Below, in pieces: positions 22,160 to 32,704 of a stretch of DNA of 64,000 nucleotides (position 1 is the first letter of the stretch; each line of letters starts with the position of its first letter). The DNA lies in the NCBI GenBank assembly GCA_032717465.1, contig CM064632.1:21643425-21707424 (forward strand), written 5' to 3'. The notes beneath the pieces are model-generated. The model did no database searches. It worked only from the letters and a program-made list of their open reading frames with translations, and was not told the origin of the DNA. Source of the stretch: Coenobita brevimanus (Eukaryota; Arthropoda; Malacostraca; Decapoda; Coenobitidae). The translations under genes were made by a program, and so were the position numbers.

Positions 22160-22368
22160 TACTGAAGTAATTTAGTCTCCCTTGCACCTCATCCTCAGCG
22201 ACTTATTTTTGGATATACCTGGTTAATATCCTTTAGTATAATTTTTGCAAGGTATGGTGATAGTAGTTGGATTTATGTAACACAGAGGAGGGCAGTAAGA
22301 TGTAATAAGGAAAACAAATCACTTAAGAAAAGGTGCTAGGGAGCATCCTTACACAAGAATACGGGCCC
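22160..22368. mobile_element. Family A foldback element, diverged left arm
   Basis: The right arm AAATCACTTAAGAAAAGGTG..AGCATCCTTAC..AATACGGGCC is well kept. The left arm is represented by CTCCCTTGCACCTCATCCTC..GCGACTTATTTTT. Confidence 0.55.
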
Positions 22369-22889
22369 ATGAGCATCAGGGTGTGTCCTGGGGTGGCTTG
22401 GAGAGGAAGGAAAAGTAAACCAAGATATATAGCCTAGTTTCCTAGGAAGTTTTCTTAGACCTCTTCCTAATTAAGTTGTTTCTGTATATGCCACGATGTT
22501 AGACTTTTGTGTGGAATTTATGCAGTGCGTGAAGTTTATGCAGTGTGTGTTGGTATTTAAGAGATCTAAAGACTATGAGAGAATTTTGATAAGTAATATT
22601 CAAGAAAAAAATAAAAAAGGAAGATAAAATACTAAGTCTCCTATGCTAGCGAGACACTAGTGAATGGACAAGTGACTGAATTATAATGGAGGGTAGTGTG
22701 TCGTGGTAGGAGGGGTCGTTGCTGAGGAGGGATAGACATACCACCAAGTTATATGAGTGTGGTCTGGAGAAGGGCAAGTGGTAGACCAAGACTCAGAGGG
22801 AGGAACTGGGTGATAGATTGCATGAAGAAGGGTGATTTGTCATGGGAGGAGGGGTCGTTACTGAGCACGGATAGAAACACGTAAGGATG
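22369..22889. other. No gene seen; GGGGTCGTTACTGAG motif repeated
   Basis: Two ~40-bp related segments at 22701-22742 and 22838-22880 share GGAGGGGTCGTT.CTGAG and GGATAGA. Similar motifs recur at 54550 and 54615. Confidence 0.45.
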
Positions 22890-23590
22890 CTCGTACTCAT
22901 TGTTGTTATTCTTCTCCTCCTTCTCCATCCTTTTCCTCGCCACCCTCCCTTCCCATGCCTCATTGCTATATCACTCTCGTCTTCAGTCATGTTGCCTTCT
23001 CTCTCAGTCTCTCTCCCCTTCCCCTTTCCCTTTCCCTCCTTTCCATTTCCTCATCCTCTTCCTTCTCTCCCTGTTCTTTTTCTCACTTCTTTTTTTCCTT
23101 ACGTCTTTATCCTTCATTCAGTTTTCCATTCATTGTTTCCCTTGTCCCCTGCACTCCTCGTACTCTCTCTCTCTCTCTCTCTCCTCAGCCTCTCCTGACC
23201 CCCATCTTCCACCCTCTTTTCCTTACCCATTCCCTCCAACCCTTGTTTCTCTTTCTCTCCCTCCTCCCTCTTCTCACCCTTACCCACCTCAGCCACTTCC
23301 CCTGCCTCCTTCTCCTCCTTTCCTCTTCCTCCTCCTTTCCTCTTCCTCCCTCTCTTCCCTTTCTCTTCCTTTCCTCTTTCTCCTCTTCATCCCTTCCTCT
23401 TCCTTCTTGTCTTTCCTTCCTCTTCCTTCTCTTCACTTCCTCCTCCTCTTCCATTCCTCCTCCTCCTTCCCTACCATTCTTCTTCCTCCTTCCCTTTCAT
23501 TCCTCTTCTTATTTTTCCTTTCCTCCTCCTCCTTCTCCTCCTCCTTCTCCTCCTCCTCCTCCTTCTCCTCCTCCTCCTCCTCCTCCCTTG
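22890..23590. repeat. ~0.7-kb polypyrimidine tract
   Basis: CTTCCTC and TCC words dominate the top strand, ending in (TCC)n/(TTC)n at 23515-23588. Long Ser/Leu/Phe/Pro-rich frames are compositional. Confidence 0.8.
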
Positions 23591-23676
23591 ACGACTGGAA
23601 GTGGACCAGTCTAGTGCTTTTCCAGTAAAATTTGATTATCTCACTGGCAGATGCTTGATGTGGAAAAAAAGCCTGG

Positions 23677-23688
23677 ATATATATATAT

Positions 23689-23743
<55 letters not shown>

Positions 23744-23752
23744 GACAGAGAA
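23677..23752 (+). repeat. (AT)n(GA)n compound microsatellite
   Basis: Short AT run followed by about 30 GA units with two CAGAG breaks, then GTAT units. Confidence 0.92.
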
Positions 23753-24247
23753 TGTATGTATGTATATCATGAGAAATAGTAGCGTGAAACCATTGTGCTA
23801 TTCGTGGCATATAAAATGAACCCTATCGGCGAGGTTGGTGAAATTTCACACATTATTCAGGCTAACACAAGGCAAGTTTGTTCATATGAGAGAATCCAGT
23901 GACGAGTTTAGATTTATTTTTACTACCTACAGACGATTTCATACAGCTTTAGGACTTTAATACTGAAGGGGGTGATGATGGGTACTTGTAATCCCTTCGT
24001 CTCTAAATATTTCCCTTAAGCTAAGGAAAATCGTCAGAAGATAGGAGGAATTAATCAGTAAGCATTTAAACAGACTAAAGGGGTTCAAGGCAGCCTTGAG
24101 CAGTCCTCTCCTTGCCGGCCATACGTTTAAGATTTATATTAAGATTAACCATAGACGATTATCTTCAGCTGAGAGAAAACCACTGCTCTATAGAAATTCA
24201 CGTCCATGGTATGTTAAAATCATTTGTTGGTGAAAATAATAATAATG

Positions 24248-24286
<39 letters not shown>

Positions 24287-24840
24287 GTAATAATAAAAGA
24301 AGAAGAGAGAGAAAAAAAAAAACAGATCTCTTCCGAAAAGTTGAAACCATTCATCTCTTCAGTCTGAAAATTTTTACACTCAGGCTCCTATGACTCATTC
24401 AGTTCAAATAAACCGTCAGGCGCTATCTGGAATTAAATACTAGAGTTGTCCAGGGTATGAGAGGCTTAATGAAGGTCGTTAGCAGTCCAATAGTATAGAA
24501 AACCACAAGGCTAAATTAAAGTCGTTTAGTGGTAGCCAGAATAATGATGCAATGGTAATGAATAAATAAATAATAAATTAACAAGTTAATTAAATAAATG
24601 AATAAGTATGTAATATAAAATTCTTTCGAAAAAAAATGATGAAACTATTTTCCTGTTCAAAGCCTGCAGATTTTACTCTTTCAGCCCGAGATTTTTTTTA
24701 TATTTCTCTTGCTGCTTCCAGACGATTTTATTGAGCTTTGGAAATGTCTGTCGTACTGAAGGGGTTGATGAAGGCTTTACCCAAACCCCACCTGTTAAAA
24801 GTCTCTCAGAGTGAACAAAAAAGAACGACAAAAGGCGCGC
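23753..24840. other. No gene seen; several family C modules and (AAT)n
   Basis: Modules with AGACGATTT.AT.CAGCTT / CTGAAGGGG.T or GGCTCCTATGACTC landmarks occur at about 23928-24090, 24100-24200, 24365-24480 and 24680-24780. (AAT)n is at 24237-24297. Confidence 0.5.
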
Positions 24841-24841
24841 G

Positions 24842-24844
<3 letters not shown>

Positions 24845-24918
<74 letters not shown>
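24845..24918 (+). repeat. (AC)n microsatellite
   Basis: About 37 uninterrupted AC units. Confidence 0.97.
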
Positions 24919-24920
<2 letters not shown>

Positions 24921-24940
24921 AAGAGTCATAACTATATTCA

Positions 24941-25149
24941 TTTTACACTAACTTGGCCCGGCCCAGATTTTTTCCCCACTTTGCCGCTTATTTCATGTAG
25001 CCAGTTCACGGACAGAAAAAGACAGACTCAGCATCGTTTTCATTACATATCTTCGTGACTAGCATCGTATTTTACTGTTACTCTGGTGTTATGACTAAGC
25101 ATTCAACATGGAAGGATGGAATATTTAAGCCAGGTTAGAGTAAAAGTAC
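24941..25149 (-). mobile_element. Family B repeat
   Basis: The plus strand begins TTTTACACTAACTTGGCCC and ends AAGCCAGGTTAGAGTAAAAG, an inverted-repeat pair. The middle keeps CTTCGTGACTAGCATCGTAT and TTCAACATGGAAGGATGG. The ~35-bp ends show the inverted-repeat nature of the family well. Confidence 0.65.
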
Positions 25150-25553
25150 TATAGATTAAATACGCCAGAGTGGCTGAAGATTTTTTTTTGGGGGGGTGGG
25201 TCACATAATTTTAACTCAGATTTTTCTTCAAGACGAAGTAATTTTTTGTCGTGGATCTTGCAAACATTTTTACTCAAGAAAATTCACGAAATAAAATTGA
25301 TTCGTGGGACATTTTTTACTGGCGTTTGGTGTAGAATTTAACCTGTCTGTACGTAAAACCAAATTTATTAGAATTGTTTGAGGATACCGAGAATGAGGGA
25401 AGGAGTACGTCATTGGAGTGAAGAGGCTAAGCTGTATAAGAATCGATAGGGGTTAGTAACTGTAATACTATCTTGATATGGAAACGAAAAAAAGGGAGAT
25501 AGAATCGATATCGTGTTCACAGTCTGTAACCTTCATTCTTTCTGCACTAGCAT

Positions 25554-25594
<41 letters not shown>

Positions 25595-26370
25595 TCCACT
25601 CCTCCTACGTCTATCCCTCTCTCCCTTTTCTCTTCCCCTCTTTTCTGTTCCCTTTTTCACCTGCTTTCCCCATTTTCCTTTCTACCTCCTCTCCTTTCAC
25701 CCTTCAGTATTTTCCTTCCTATTGTACAGGGGATTTCCCGCAAACTTCTCGCCATTTCCTCGTCAAAGGCGCGATTTTGGAAAACATGAATGAATCTATA
25801 AGGGTCTGTGGGGGTCTGTAATACGTTTGGTGAGTAGGGGCAGTGAACGGAAGCTTAGCCCAGGAAGGAGGGACTAAATCACACTGTGTGCCTTTCAATG
25901 GACCACCAAATATCGAGGTAAATTTGTAAGCTATATTTCCGGTGAATGAAATCTTCTGGAATTTGAAAGAATGAGGAAAGTAAACAATGGTGGCGGTGCT
26001 GCTGCTGGAGGAGGAGGAGGAGGAGGAGGAGGAGGAGGAGGAGACTAATATCCATCAACTTCATTACGATAAATAACGGAAAAGTGAACGATAACTTTTG
26101 AAGCCAAATGATGCGCTCTTGGAAAACCCAGGACATTTTTCAGGATGATGTGTAAGAGTTTCATAATTATTCGTTTTAAAAAAGGAGCGATATACCTGAC
26201 CGCACCTGTACCTGCGAGTATTAATTATCCGTATTTCCAGGTAGATTTGTGACTCTTGTATTTCAGAGAGTACGATTGCAGCGCTTGGAGGAACACTGCA
26301 GGATTTCCAGTCGAACAGGGATAAACGGATGTCCAGCTTATGTCAACAGAGAGCCAGATATACAGTCTCT
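25150..26370. other. No gene seen
   Basis: Holds (ATT)n at 25555-25592, a pyrimidine-rich stretch at 25593-25725 and (GGA)n at 26009-26042. Otherwise unique-looking. Confidence 0.45.
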
Positions 26371-26466
26371 CTCTCTCTCTCTCTCTCTCTCCCCTCCTCC
26401 TCCTCCTCCTCCTCCTCTTTCCTTATCTTTTTTGTTATTCTCCTCTTTCTCCTCCTCCTTCGTTCA
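26371..26466 (+). repeat. (CT)n and (CTC)n microsatellites
   Basis: About a dozen CT units followed by CTC/TCC repeats. Confidence 0.9.
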
Positions 26467-26575
26467 GGTCCACCATTGCTCTGCTAGGTTAACAGGGACG
26501 TTGGGGCAACACATTGCACCCACCAGTCTGACCGGCCGAAGAATCAAACTCCGGTTCCTGCGGCGATGATCGAAC
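26467..26575 (-). mobile_element. SINE fragment with B-box-like sequence
   Basis: On the minus strand CCGGAGTTTGATTCTTCGG resembles a B box, and the segment continues GGTCAGACTGGTGGGTGCAA to a (GGA)n-rich end. No A box is clear, so it may be a truncated tRNA-derived SINE. Confidence 0.35.
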
Positions 26576-26691
26576 ACGTCTTTTCTTCCTGTATCGTTCT
26601 GTGCCGTATTTGTTAATCTAGGATACCCTGGGCATTCCACAATTGATCGTTTGGTTCAGAGTTTACCTTTCGCTTGACGATTAGCGATTTA

Positions 26692-26902
26692 TGCCCCTAT
26701 TCTCATCGGTCATGGACGCTACCTAGCACCTTTTCCCAACCGGTTTATTTTTACATATAGCTCGTTATTAATACCTTATGCGGTATTCTTGACTCATGTG
26801 TTGGCAATAAAAAGACGTAGACAGCATACAAAGTGTAGAATGGAAAATAAGTCGGTAAGGAAAAGGTGTTAGGGAGCATCCTTAATTGTAGAAAATGTAG
26901 TC
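26692..26902. mobile_element. Family A foldback element
   Basis: Left arm CCTATTCTCATCGG..CCTAGCACCTTTTCCC and right arm GGAAAAGGTGTTAGGGAGCA are inverse copies around an AT-rich centre. A second copy starts 14 bp further on. Confidence 0.65.
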
Positions 26903-26915
26903 CTTAATACTTTTA

Positions 26916-27137
26916 GGCCGGTATTCTTGTCGGCAAAGGAAACTCGGTAACACCTCTTCCTAAGCGATTTATTTTGCCTACTTTTTGTTACTATCTTCTT
27001 TTGTGTTGCTTAAATCATTCTAATATCGCCATCATCTGCATAAGTAAGGTACAAAATGATATTAACTGCCAGATCAAAAAATAAATCGCTGAGGAAGAGG
27101 TGCTAGGGAGCCTCCTTAACCAACGAATATACAGGCT
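26916..27137. mobile_element. Family A foldback element
   Basis: Left arm GGCCGGTATTCTTGTCGGC..ACACCTCTTCCTAAGCGATTT and right arm AAATCGCTGAGGAAGAGGTG..CCAACGAATATACAGGCT are clear inverse copies of ~60 bp. Confidence 0.75.
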
Positions 27138-27140
27138 TGC

Positions 27141-27147
27141 CCCCCCC

Positions 27148-27196
<49 letters not shown>
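27141..27196 (+). repeat. C run and (CT)n microsatellite
   Basis: A run of ten C followed by about 22 CT units. Confidence 0.92.
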
Positions 27197-27199
<3 letters not shown>

Positions 27200-27320
27200 A
27201 GAAAAGTGTCAGGAGATACCAAGAATGAAAAGACGGCTTCGGTCTGAAAATATTAAGTATATATAGGAATATTAGGTGCAGAAGGTGTAAAAAAAAATAT
27301 TTTTTCGTTATTTTTACATT

Positions 27321-27392
27321 GTGTGTGTGGAGGAGCATCTGTGTGCGGCTCAACCATTATTAACCCAGCCCGTCACAAACACTGTTATTGAT

Positions 27393-27429
<37 letters not shown>

Positions 27430-27610
27430 TGTGTGTGTGGAGGAGCATCTGTGTGCGGCCCAACCATCATTAACCCAGCCCGTCACAAACACTGTTACTG
27501 ATTGCTGAGAGAGAGAGAGAGAGAGAGAGAGATATGCTGTGTGTGTGGAGGAGCATCTGTGTGCGGCCCAACCATCATTAACCCAGCCCGTCACAAACAC
27601 TGTTACTGAT

Positions 27611-27646
<36 letters not shown>

Positions 27647-27722
27647 TGGTGTGTGTGTGGAGGAGCATCTGTGTGCGGCCCAACCATCATTAACCCAGCC
27701 CGTCACAAACACTGTTACTGAT

Positions 27723-27772
<50 letters not shown>

Positions 27773-27850
27773 TGGTGTGTGTGTAGGGAGGAGCATCTGT
27801 GTGCGGCTCAACCATCATTAACCCTGCCCGTCACAAACACTATTATTGAT

Positions 27851-27905
<55 letters not shown>
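27321..27905. repeat. Five-unit ~110-bp satellite with built-in (GA)n
   Basis: Units start at about 27321, 27431, 27539, 27651 and 27776. Each is (GT)n, GGAGGAGCATCTGTGTGCGG, CAACCATNATTAACC, GCCCGTCACAAACACT, GATTGCTGA and a (GA)n of variable length. The ~65-bp non-microsatellite core is almost invariant between units, so the array is young or homogenised. The minus-strand frame through it is repeat translation. Confidence 0.95.
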
Positions 27906-27906
<1 letters not shown>

Positions 27907-27950
27907 AGTTCTAGAGTTTTCAGTAAGAAGTACTTTAGATTTTAAACAAG

Positions 27951-27955
<5 letters not shown>

Positions 27956-27998
<43 letters not shown>
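27956..27998 (+). repeat. (CT)n microsatellite
   Basis: About 21 CT units. Confidence 0.95.
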
Positions 27999-27999
<1 letters not shown>

Positions 28000-28129
28000 T
28001 TGCCAATCATCAGCTTAAATTAATGATCAGTATTAGAAAAATCGACAAAAGTAAATCGACAGAAATAAATTAGAAATAACTTAGTGACATATATACTCTG
28101 AGCCAGGAGTGGACACAGTGAGATATTTT

Positions 28130-28487
28130 TGAAGGTGATACTGAAGTTCTTAGAGGTGTTTCTGCTGCCTTAGAGGACACGAGTTCGGTCCCAGGCTGGG
28201 GTAGGAAACTTGTTTTATTGTTCTGAATTTCGCTACTTTAACAGACTTTCCTGATTTTTCACAAGACCTTCCGCCATGTCATAAGCACACCGCGCTAATA
28301 CCTTCCCATCAGACCTGAATGAAACAGTCCTGTCATGTATTCAGTATGGACGGTCGGTATTAGTGCAGAAGTTGTGACATGTAAAGGTCAGTGACACGTA
28401 TTAGAACTCAGGGCCTCAGGGGAACAAGCTGCCAAACCTTCATCCAAAGTCGTACACATTAAGAAAATCATCGAAGAAAAAAAAAAC
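28130..28487 (+). mobile_element. Older copy of the 52.7-kb tRNA-derived SINE
   Basis: CACGAGTTCGGTCCCAGGCT matches the B-box region, and CGCTAATACC, TGTATTCAGTATGGACGG, GTGACATGTA and GTCGTACACAT follow in the same order as in the SINE at 52656-52999. A short poly-A ends it. Its tRNA head is heavily decayed. Confidence 0.75.
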
Positions 28488-28624
28488 AGCCAGAAGTATG
28501 TACTGTACATTAATTTCTTAGGGTGATAATTAACATCCTTATGGAGATATATAAACACTTAATTCACGCCACTGTCTTACCTTTCCTAATTAACCTCTGA
28601 TATAAAAAGAATTTCAGTTACACC

Positions 28625-28832
28625 CTTTTTACCTTAATTTGTCCCAGATTTTCGTCCTTTTGCAACCTTTTTCATGAAGCTGAGATCAAGACGTTACTGC
28701 GGCTCTACGGTGTTCCCATTGCACTTCTTCATGACTAGCAGCATCAAATTCTAGTGTTCATTTTCATTTATTGTTACAGCTCGGCACTCAAGATGGAGAG
28801 ATGATAATTTTAGGCCAAGTTAGAGTAAAAAG
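28625..28832 (-). mobile_element. Family B repeat
   Basis: The plus strand starts TTTTTACCTTAATTTGTCCC and ends TAGGCCAAGTTAGAGTAAAA. The centre has GCGGCTCTACGG, CACTTCTTCATGACTAGCA and CACTCAAGATGGAGAGATG. Confidence 0.7.
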
Positions 28833-28837
28833 CGTAT

Positions 28838-28858
28838 AGTAGTAGTAGTAGTAGTAGC
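28838..28858 (+). repeat. (GTA)n microsatellite
   Basis: Short GTA run abutting a LINE 3' end. Confidence 0.85.
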
Positions 28859-29058
28859 AGTCAGCTCTGGAACTGTCTCCCTCTGTCTGTATTTCCTGCT
28901 GCCTATGATCTCCAGTCTTTCAAACGCAGTGTGTCCAGGCATCTCGAAATGATCGGATCTTGAATTTGGCTCTCTATTGTATTTTGTTTTTCTCTTGGAG
29001 GGAACTGTTATTGCGGGCTCATGACCTTTGGTTCCTTCTTCGTCGCATAAAAAAAAAA
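28859..29058 (+). mobile_element. 3' end of a Jockey/CR1-like LINE
   Basis: The frame from 28863 reads LWNCLPLSVFPAAYDLQSFK and continues RSVSRHLEMIGS before a stop, which is the usual C-terminal end of Jockey/CR1-type reverse transcriptases (LWNSLP..VF....LQ.FK). About 80 bp of 3' UTR follow, ending CGCATAAAAAAAAAA. It is strongly 5'-truncated and no target duplication is evident. A more decayed relative is at 59157-59325. Confidence 0.75.
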
Positions 29059-29123
29059 GTAGTAGCAGTAGTAGTAATAGTAATAGTAGTAGTAGTAGTT
29101 GTAGTGTGCGTGTGTGTGTGTGC
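29059..29123 (+). repeat. (GTA)n and (GT)n microsatellite after LINE tail
   Basis: GTA/ATA units followed by a short GT run. Confidence 0.9.
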
Positions 29124-29362
29124 ACTTAATCTTGGCCCAGGGAAACACAAGTATACACATTAATTGCCACCTCCAGACGATTCCCTTAAGCACAGGGGAA
29201 TTTTGAAGCCGTAGGAGGTTAGATATAGAATTTATTAATCCCGCTACTGCTGGGCTGCTGTCCTTGCTGAAGAAAAGTGTCGGGTGGGAAGAAAAATGAA
29301 TAATAATACTTCGGTTCTCTCCAGTAGTTTTCTTTTCATAACTACTATGTCAGCGAATCGAT

Positions 29363-29566
29363 GTGCATGTAATTATGAGCAACGATTGTGTGTAAATAGC
29401 AAACAGTGTAAGCCTTTACACACGTCAGTATGAGTGTAATTATCAACAACGAGTTTGTGTAAATAACTAACAACGTAAAAATGTATACACGTCAGTATGA
29501 ATGTTATTATCAACAAGGTGTGTGTGAAAATAGCTAATAATTTAAGCCTTTATACACTGAACCTTA
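29363..29566 (+). repeat. Three-unit ~70-bp minisatellite
   Basis: Units share GTNATTATNANCAACGA, GTGTAAATA.C and TTTA.ACACGTCAGTATGA and are about 10-20% diverged by eye. Confidence 0.75.
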
Positions 29567-29827
29567 CATACACACATTCATTCCTTTTGTTACCACCAGA
29601 CGGTTTTACTAAGCTCAGAAACCCCCCCCATTTTTTTTACTGTAAGGGTTAGATAAAGCTTTCGCATACCCCCTCATCGTCGGAATAACTTGTATGTTAT
29701 TCCAGCTTACACCAGACGATTTTCTCCATCTATGAATGAGTCGTAGGACCCTGAGAGTTGATACTGGCACTCTTAACCTCGTGCTCAGAATAATTCCAGT
29801 ATTCTCTCAACAAAAGTCGATTTTATT

Positions 29828-29830
<3 letters not shown>
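29567..29830. other. Two family C-like modules, no gene
   Basis: CCACCAGACGGTTTTACTAAGCTC (29590) and CACCAGACGATTTTCTCC (29708) with GTAGGACCCTGAGAGTT mark the modules. Confidence 0.45.

Positions 29831-29891
<61 letters not shown>
29831..29891 (+). repeat. (GA)n microsatellite
   Basis: About 30 uninterrupted GA units. Confidence 0.97.
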
Positions 29892-29897
<6 letters not shown>

Positions 29898-30656
29898 CCT
29901 TCACTACTATGATGCTTTCCAAACTTGAAATGTAATCGTCTCGTAGTCGAAAGACTGATATCAGGCACCCCATTTCCTATCTCTTATTTGTCTGTATATC
30001 AGTATCGGCCCGCTTTAGATTCGCTGCAGGACTGAACCTTCTCGGAGGAAGATTGACAGCCAGAATAGTCTTTTTCTCATGCTGGCTAAGGACGAAAGGG
30101 GAAGTGGTGTTTGTATGGAAAGGTGTATGCAGGAGTAGGATTGTTGTATTGGCTAAGTTATATGTCCCGGAGCTCAATTTAGTTATCGATAAAGTTGACA
30201 GAGAGCGAGTATACGGCATAGGAAAGGACACAGTATACTTGCACCCACTTTAAATGCCCGCCATGGTTTGGGCTCGAACCCTGGATTATGTCCCTTATCG
30301 TAATTGGGTCCACAGTGGAGTTAATATAACTCTGTATATAATCTTAATACACATACGCCTACCGGGCCCACTTGTCCACGTGTCAGCTTTTAATTAGACT
30401 CATTTAATATGTGGCTGAAGCGTGTCAGATAATTATTAAGTGTGGTGTATTAGTGAGTTACTGGCGTGGCATTATTACCTCATTAGTCCCGGGATTTACT
30501 AGCGCCGGTGCCGTGTGTGGCCCAAATGGCTTACACTGATTATCACGTTAATAAGTCTGGTGTGTCTCTGTAAGTGAGCTTAGGATGGAAATGTAAAGTA
30601 GGACACAGGTCTGTACAGAGGAAAGAATTGTAATTTTTCAATAAAGAAGTGTGAAA

Positions 30657-30658
<2 letters not shown>
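29892..30658. other. No gene seen; possible tRNA-like B box on minus strand
   Basis: GGGCTCGAACCCTGG at 30269-30283 is the complement of a good B box (GGGTTCGAGCCC). A plausible A box was not found, so only a decayed SINE is suggested. The rest is unique-looking. Confidence 0.35.
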
Positions 30659-30696
<38 letters not shown>

Positions 30697-30824
30697 ATGT
30701 GTCTGTCTGTATGTATGTATGCATAGGTGTGTATATGTGTGTGTATAGGTGTGTATATGTGAATGTATAGGTGTGTGTATGTATGTATAGGTGTGTATGT
30801 ATGTATGTGTGTGTGTATGTATAT
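30659..30824 (+). repeat. (CT)n and TATG/GTGTATAGGT repeats
   Basis: (CT)n at 30659-30691, then TATG units and a loose GTGTGTATAGGTGTGTATAT pattern. The latter may be the simple-repeat tail of the adjacent minus-strand SINE. Confidence 0.85.
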
Positions 30825-31025
30825 CCAGTCCTATTATAACCCCACGAGGAGCGTGGGGGATGGGGGCCATAAGCTACTTAGGCCCAACATTTAGGCGAGT
30901 GACCAGTTGTTTATCCCTGAGTGGCAATATGTGATCAGTAATCTCAGCCAACACTCGGATGTCAACCCTTCAAACCATCAGGCCTCCATTTCGTTATATG
31001 GTTACAAGCCACGCAGTGAAGTGTT
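30825..31025 (-). mobile_element. SINE family 2 copy, truncated or decayed head
   Basis: Plus-strand landmarks CCCCACGAGGAGCGTGGGGG, GAGTGACCAG, ATCCCTGAGTGGCA.TA, TGTCAACCCTTCA, CCATCAGG and ATATGGTTACAAGCCACGCAG run in the same order as in 41926-42310. On the minus strand the 3' end is followed by TATG units. Confidence 0.65.
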
Positions 31026-31236
31026 TACTAGATTTTACTCTAAGTAGATTTGGGAATTTCGTAGCAATTTCATTATCTTGAATATACTGGTTACTTCTCG
31101 ATGTCCTCGTGTGTGGTAATGAGGTAAACTGTCAGTCCTTAGCGCATCTTTACTGGTTTATTCAGCACATAGCACCCATATCCTCTTGTAATCTGTGTCC
31201 ATATTACAACTCTCTTATTATACAATAGAATGTGTA
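31026..31236 (+). repeat. Probable left half of a family A element split by the LTR insertion
   Basis: TTCTCGATGTCCTCG..AGTCCTTAGCGCATC..GGTTTATTCAGCACAT at about 31095-31175 resembles the family A left arm. The right-arm remnant is beyond the 3' LTR at 37215-37262. GTGTA at 31232-31236 is the target duplication. Confidence 0.45.
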
Positions 31237-32284
31237 TGTCACGAGTCGGCTAGTGACATTGGCTTTTGTGGGAAACCACGAACTCTAGTGGAATCCCAGT
31301 TTATCGTTCAGTTAACAGCTCATTCGGTCGGGAGTCTTTTCAAATCAATTTTTCACTGTCATAAGTGATCGTCTTTGTGCAAGACATTAGCGCTTCCGCT
31401 GAGCGATTTGTTTTGGGCGCGTTTCGCTCACTCTAGCCGTAAAAAATGCGGCTATAGCGCTCCCGTTTTTCCCACGAGTTAGGCAGTCAAGTGTCTGTCG
31501 TGACGGAGTGAGGTTCTGTGCTCCAGCAGTGAGAGAGTGAGAGGTCAGCTAGCACCCAGACTCCACTAGACTACAGTTCTCCAGGCTCCCACCCTTCTTT
31601 GGTGATACACTACATTCATTGACCAGTATTTCCTTTTCGTATTTTCCTAGGCTTAAGAGTTTAGTTAAGTGTGCTGTTTCCTCACATGCTGGCCGGTTGC
31701 GCCGCATGTTGTTGTTTTTTTTGGCGTAGGAATTTAGCTTTTGAGTGAGTGAGTGAGTGCGATCTCTTTATTTGAATTCATTTGAAATGTAACGTTAAAT
31801 TTATTTCTTTGTAATCAGTAAATTTAACTGTTCTTTTTCTTGAGCTTAATGTAATGTAAACTCGTGTATCATTTCTCCACAATTAAGCTTATTTCCCTTA
31901 TAGCTCCTAGCTTGCATAAACGTTTTGCTATTCATGACTGGTACTTAGGCCAGTCTTGTTGTATTGAGCTTAAAATCCGTTGTGCCTTCTAGGAGTTACG
32001 CATCAGCAAGAACCTGATATTATTAATAGTATTAGTTATTTATTGTCAGGGGTGAAGTCACTTTCTCCAGAGGCTAACAGTACTAATAAACAACAATTTC
32101 ATTGTGAGGAATTAGTCTCTGCTGTGTACTGTTGAGAGAGTTTATAAATTCTCGTTCTTAGAGAATCGTGCGAAGCAAGCCAGTGTAATCATTGCTTGAT
32201 TTAGCAAGACAATTCTTGTTCCTGCTGTTCAGTATTATTGAACATTATCTTTTAATTTTGCATTTATATGAAAACCCCGTGACA
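31237..32284 (+). repeat. 5' LTR
   Basis: 1048 bp, from TGTCACG to CGTGACA. It has private substitutions relative to both 3' LTRs in the window, for example in the AATAAA region (AGTAAA here) and the terminal TATATAA box (TATATGA here). Confidence 0.93.
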
Positions 32285-32286
32285 AT

Positions 32287-32294
32287 TGGCGACC
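32287..32294 (+). promoter_or_regulatory. Putative primer-binding site
   Basis: Two bases after the 5' LTR, TGGCGACC matches the complement of a tRNA 3' end beginning CCA. The same octamer starts the tRNA-Arg primer sites of 412/mdg1-type elements (from memory). Similarity beyond eight bases could not be confirmed. Confidence 0.6.
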
Positions 32295-32704
32295 TCATTC
32301 CAGGATATTAACTCCTAGCTCTAAAGCTATTCACGAGATAATACTCACTCGTTCATATTTAGGTATTTATCATTAAAGTTTATAGGCACAAGCTTACTGG
32401 TGGTTACCGTTAGTTTAGCAAGTGAATTTCTGCATTATTAATCCATAGAGTACTTAACTCTTTTTATTACTTTATTTTTGGTAATGCCAGCCGATTTTAT
32501 TCGCTCCTGGGTAGCCGCCGTACCCATTGCGTTAATTATTGAGTCTTCCCAGTCATTTGCATTTTTGCTTTATTCTTTGCCAGTTAACTAGATAAGACTG
32601 GTCACCACTAGCTTGTGTCTGTATTCTTTACTTGTGTTATTAGCATTCGTTTGCGAAGCCGCAGTCAGTAGTGAGTCGCTAGTTATTTAGATTGAGCTAG
32701 CATC

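Noticed and set aside
22900..23628. Frames of 219 and 242 codons
   Set aside because: Same polypyrimidine artefact.
27321..27905. CRISPR-like array
   Set aside because: Units are direct tandem copies with no unique spacers; only microsatellite length varies, and the context is eukaryotic.
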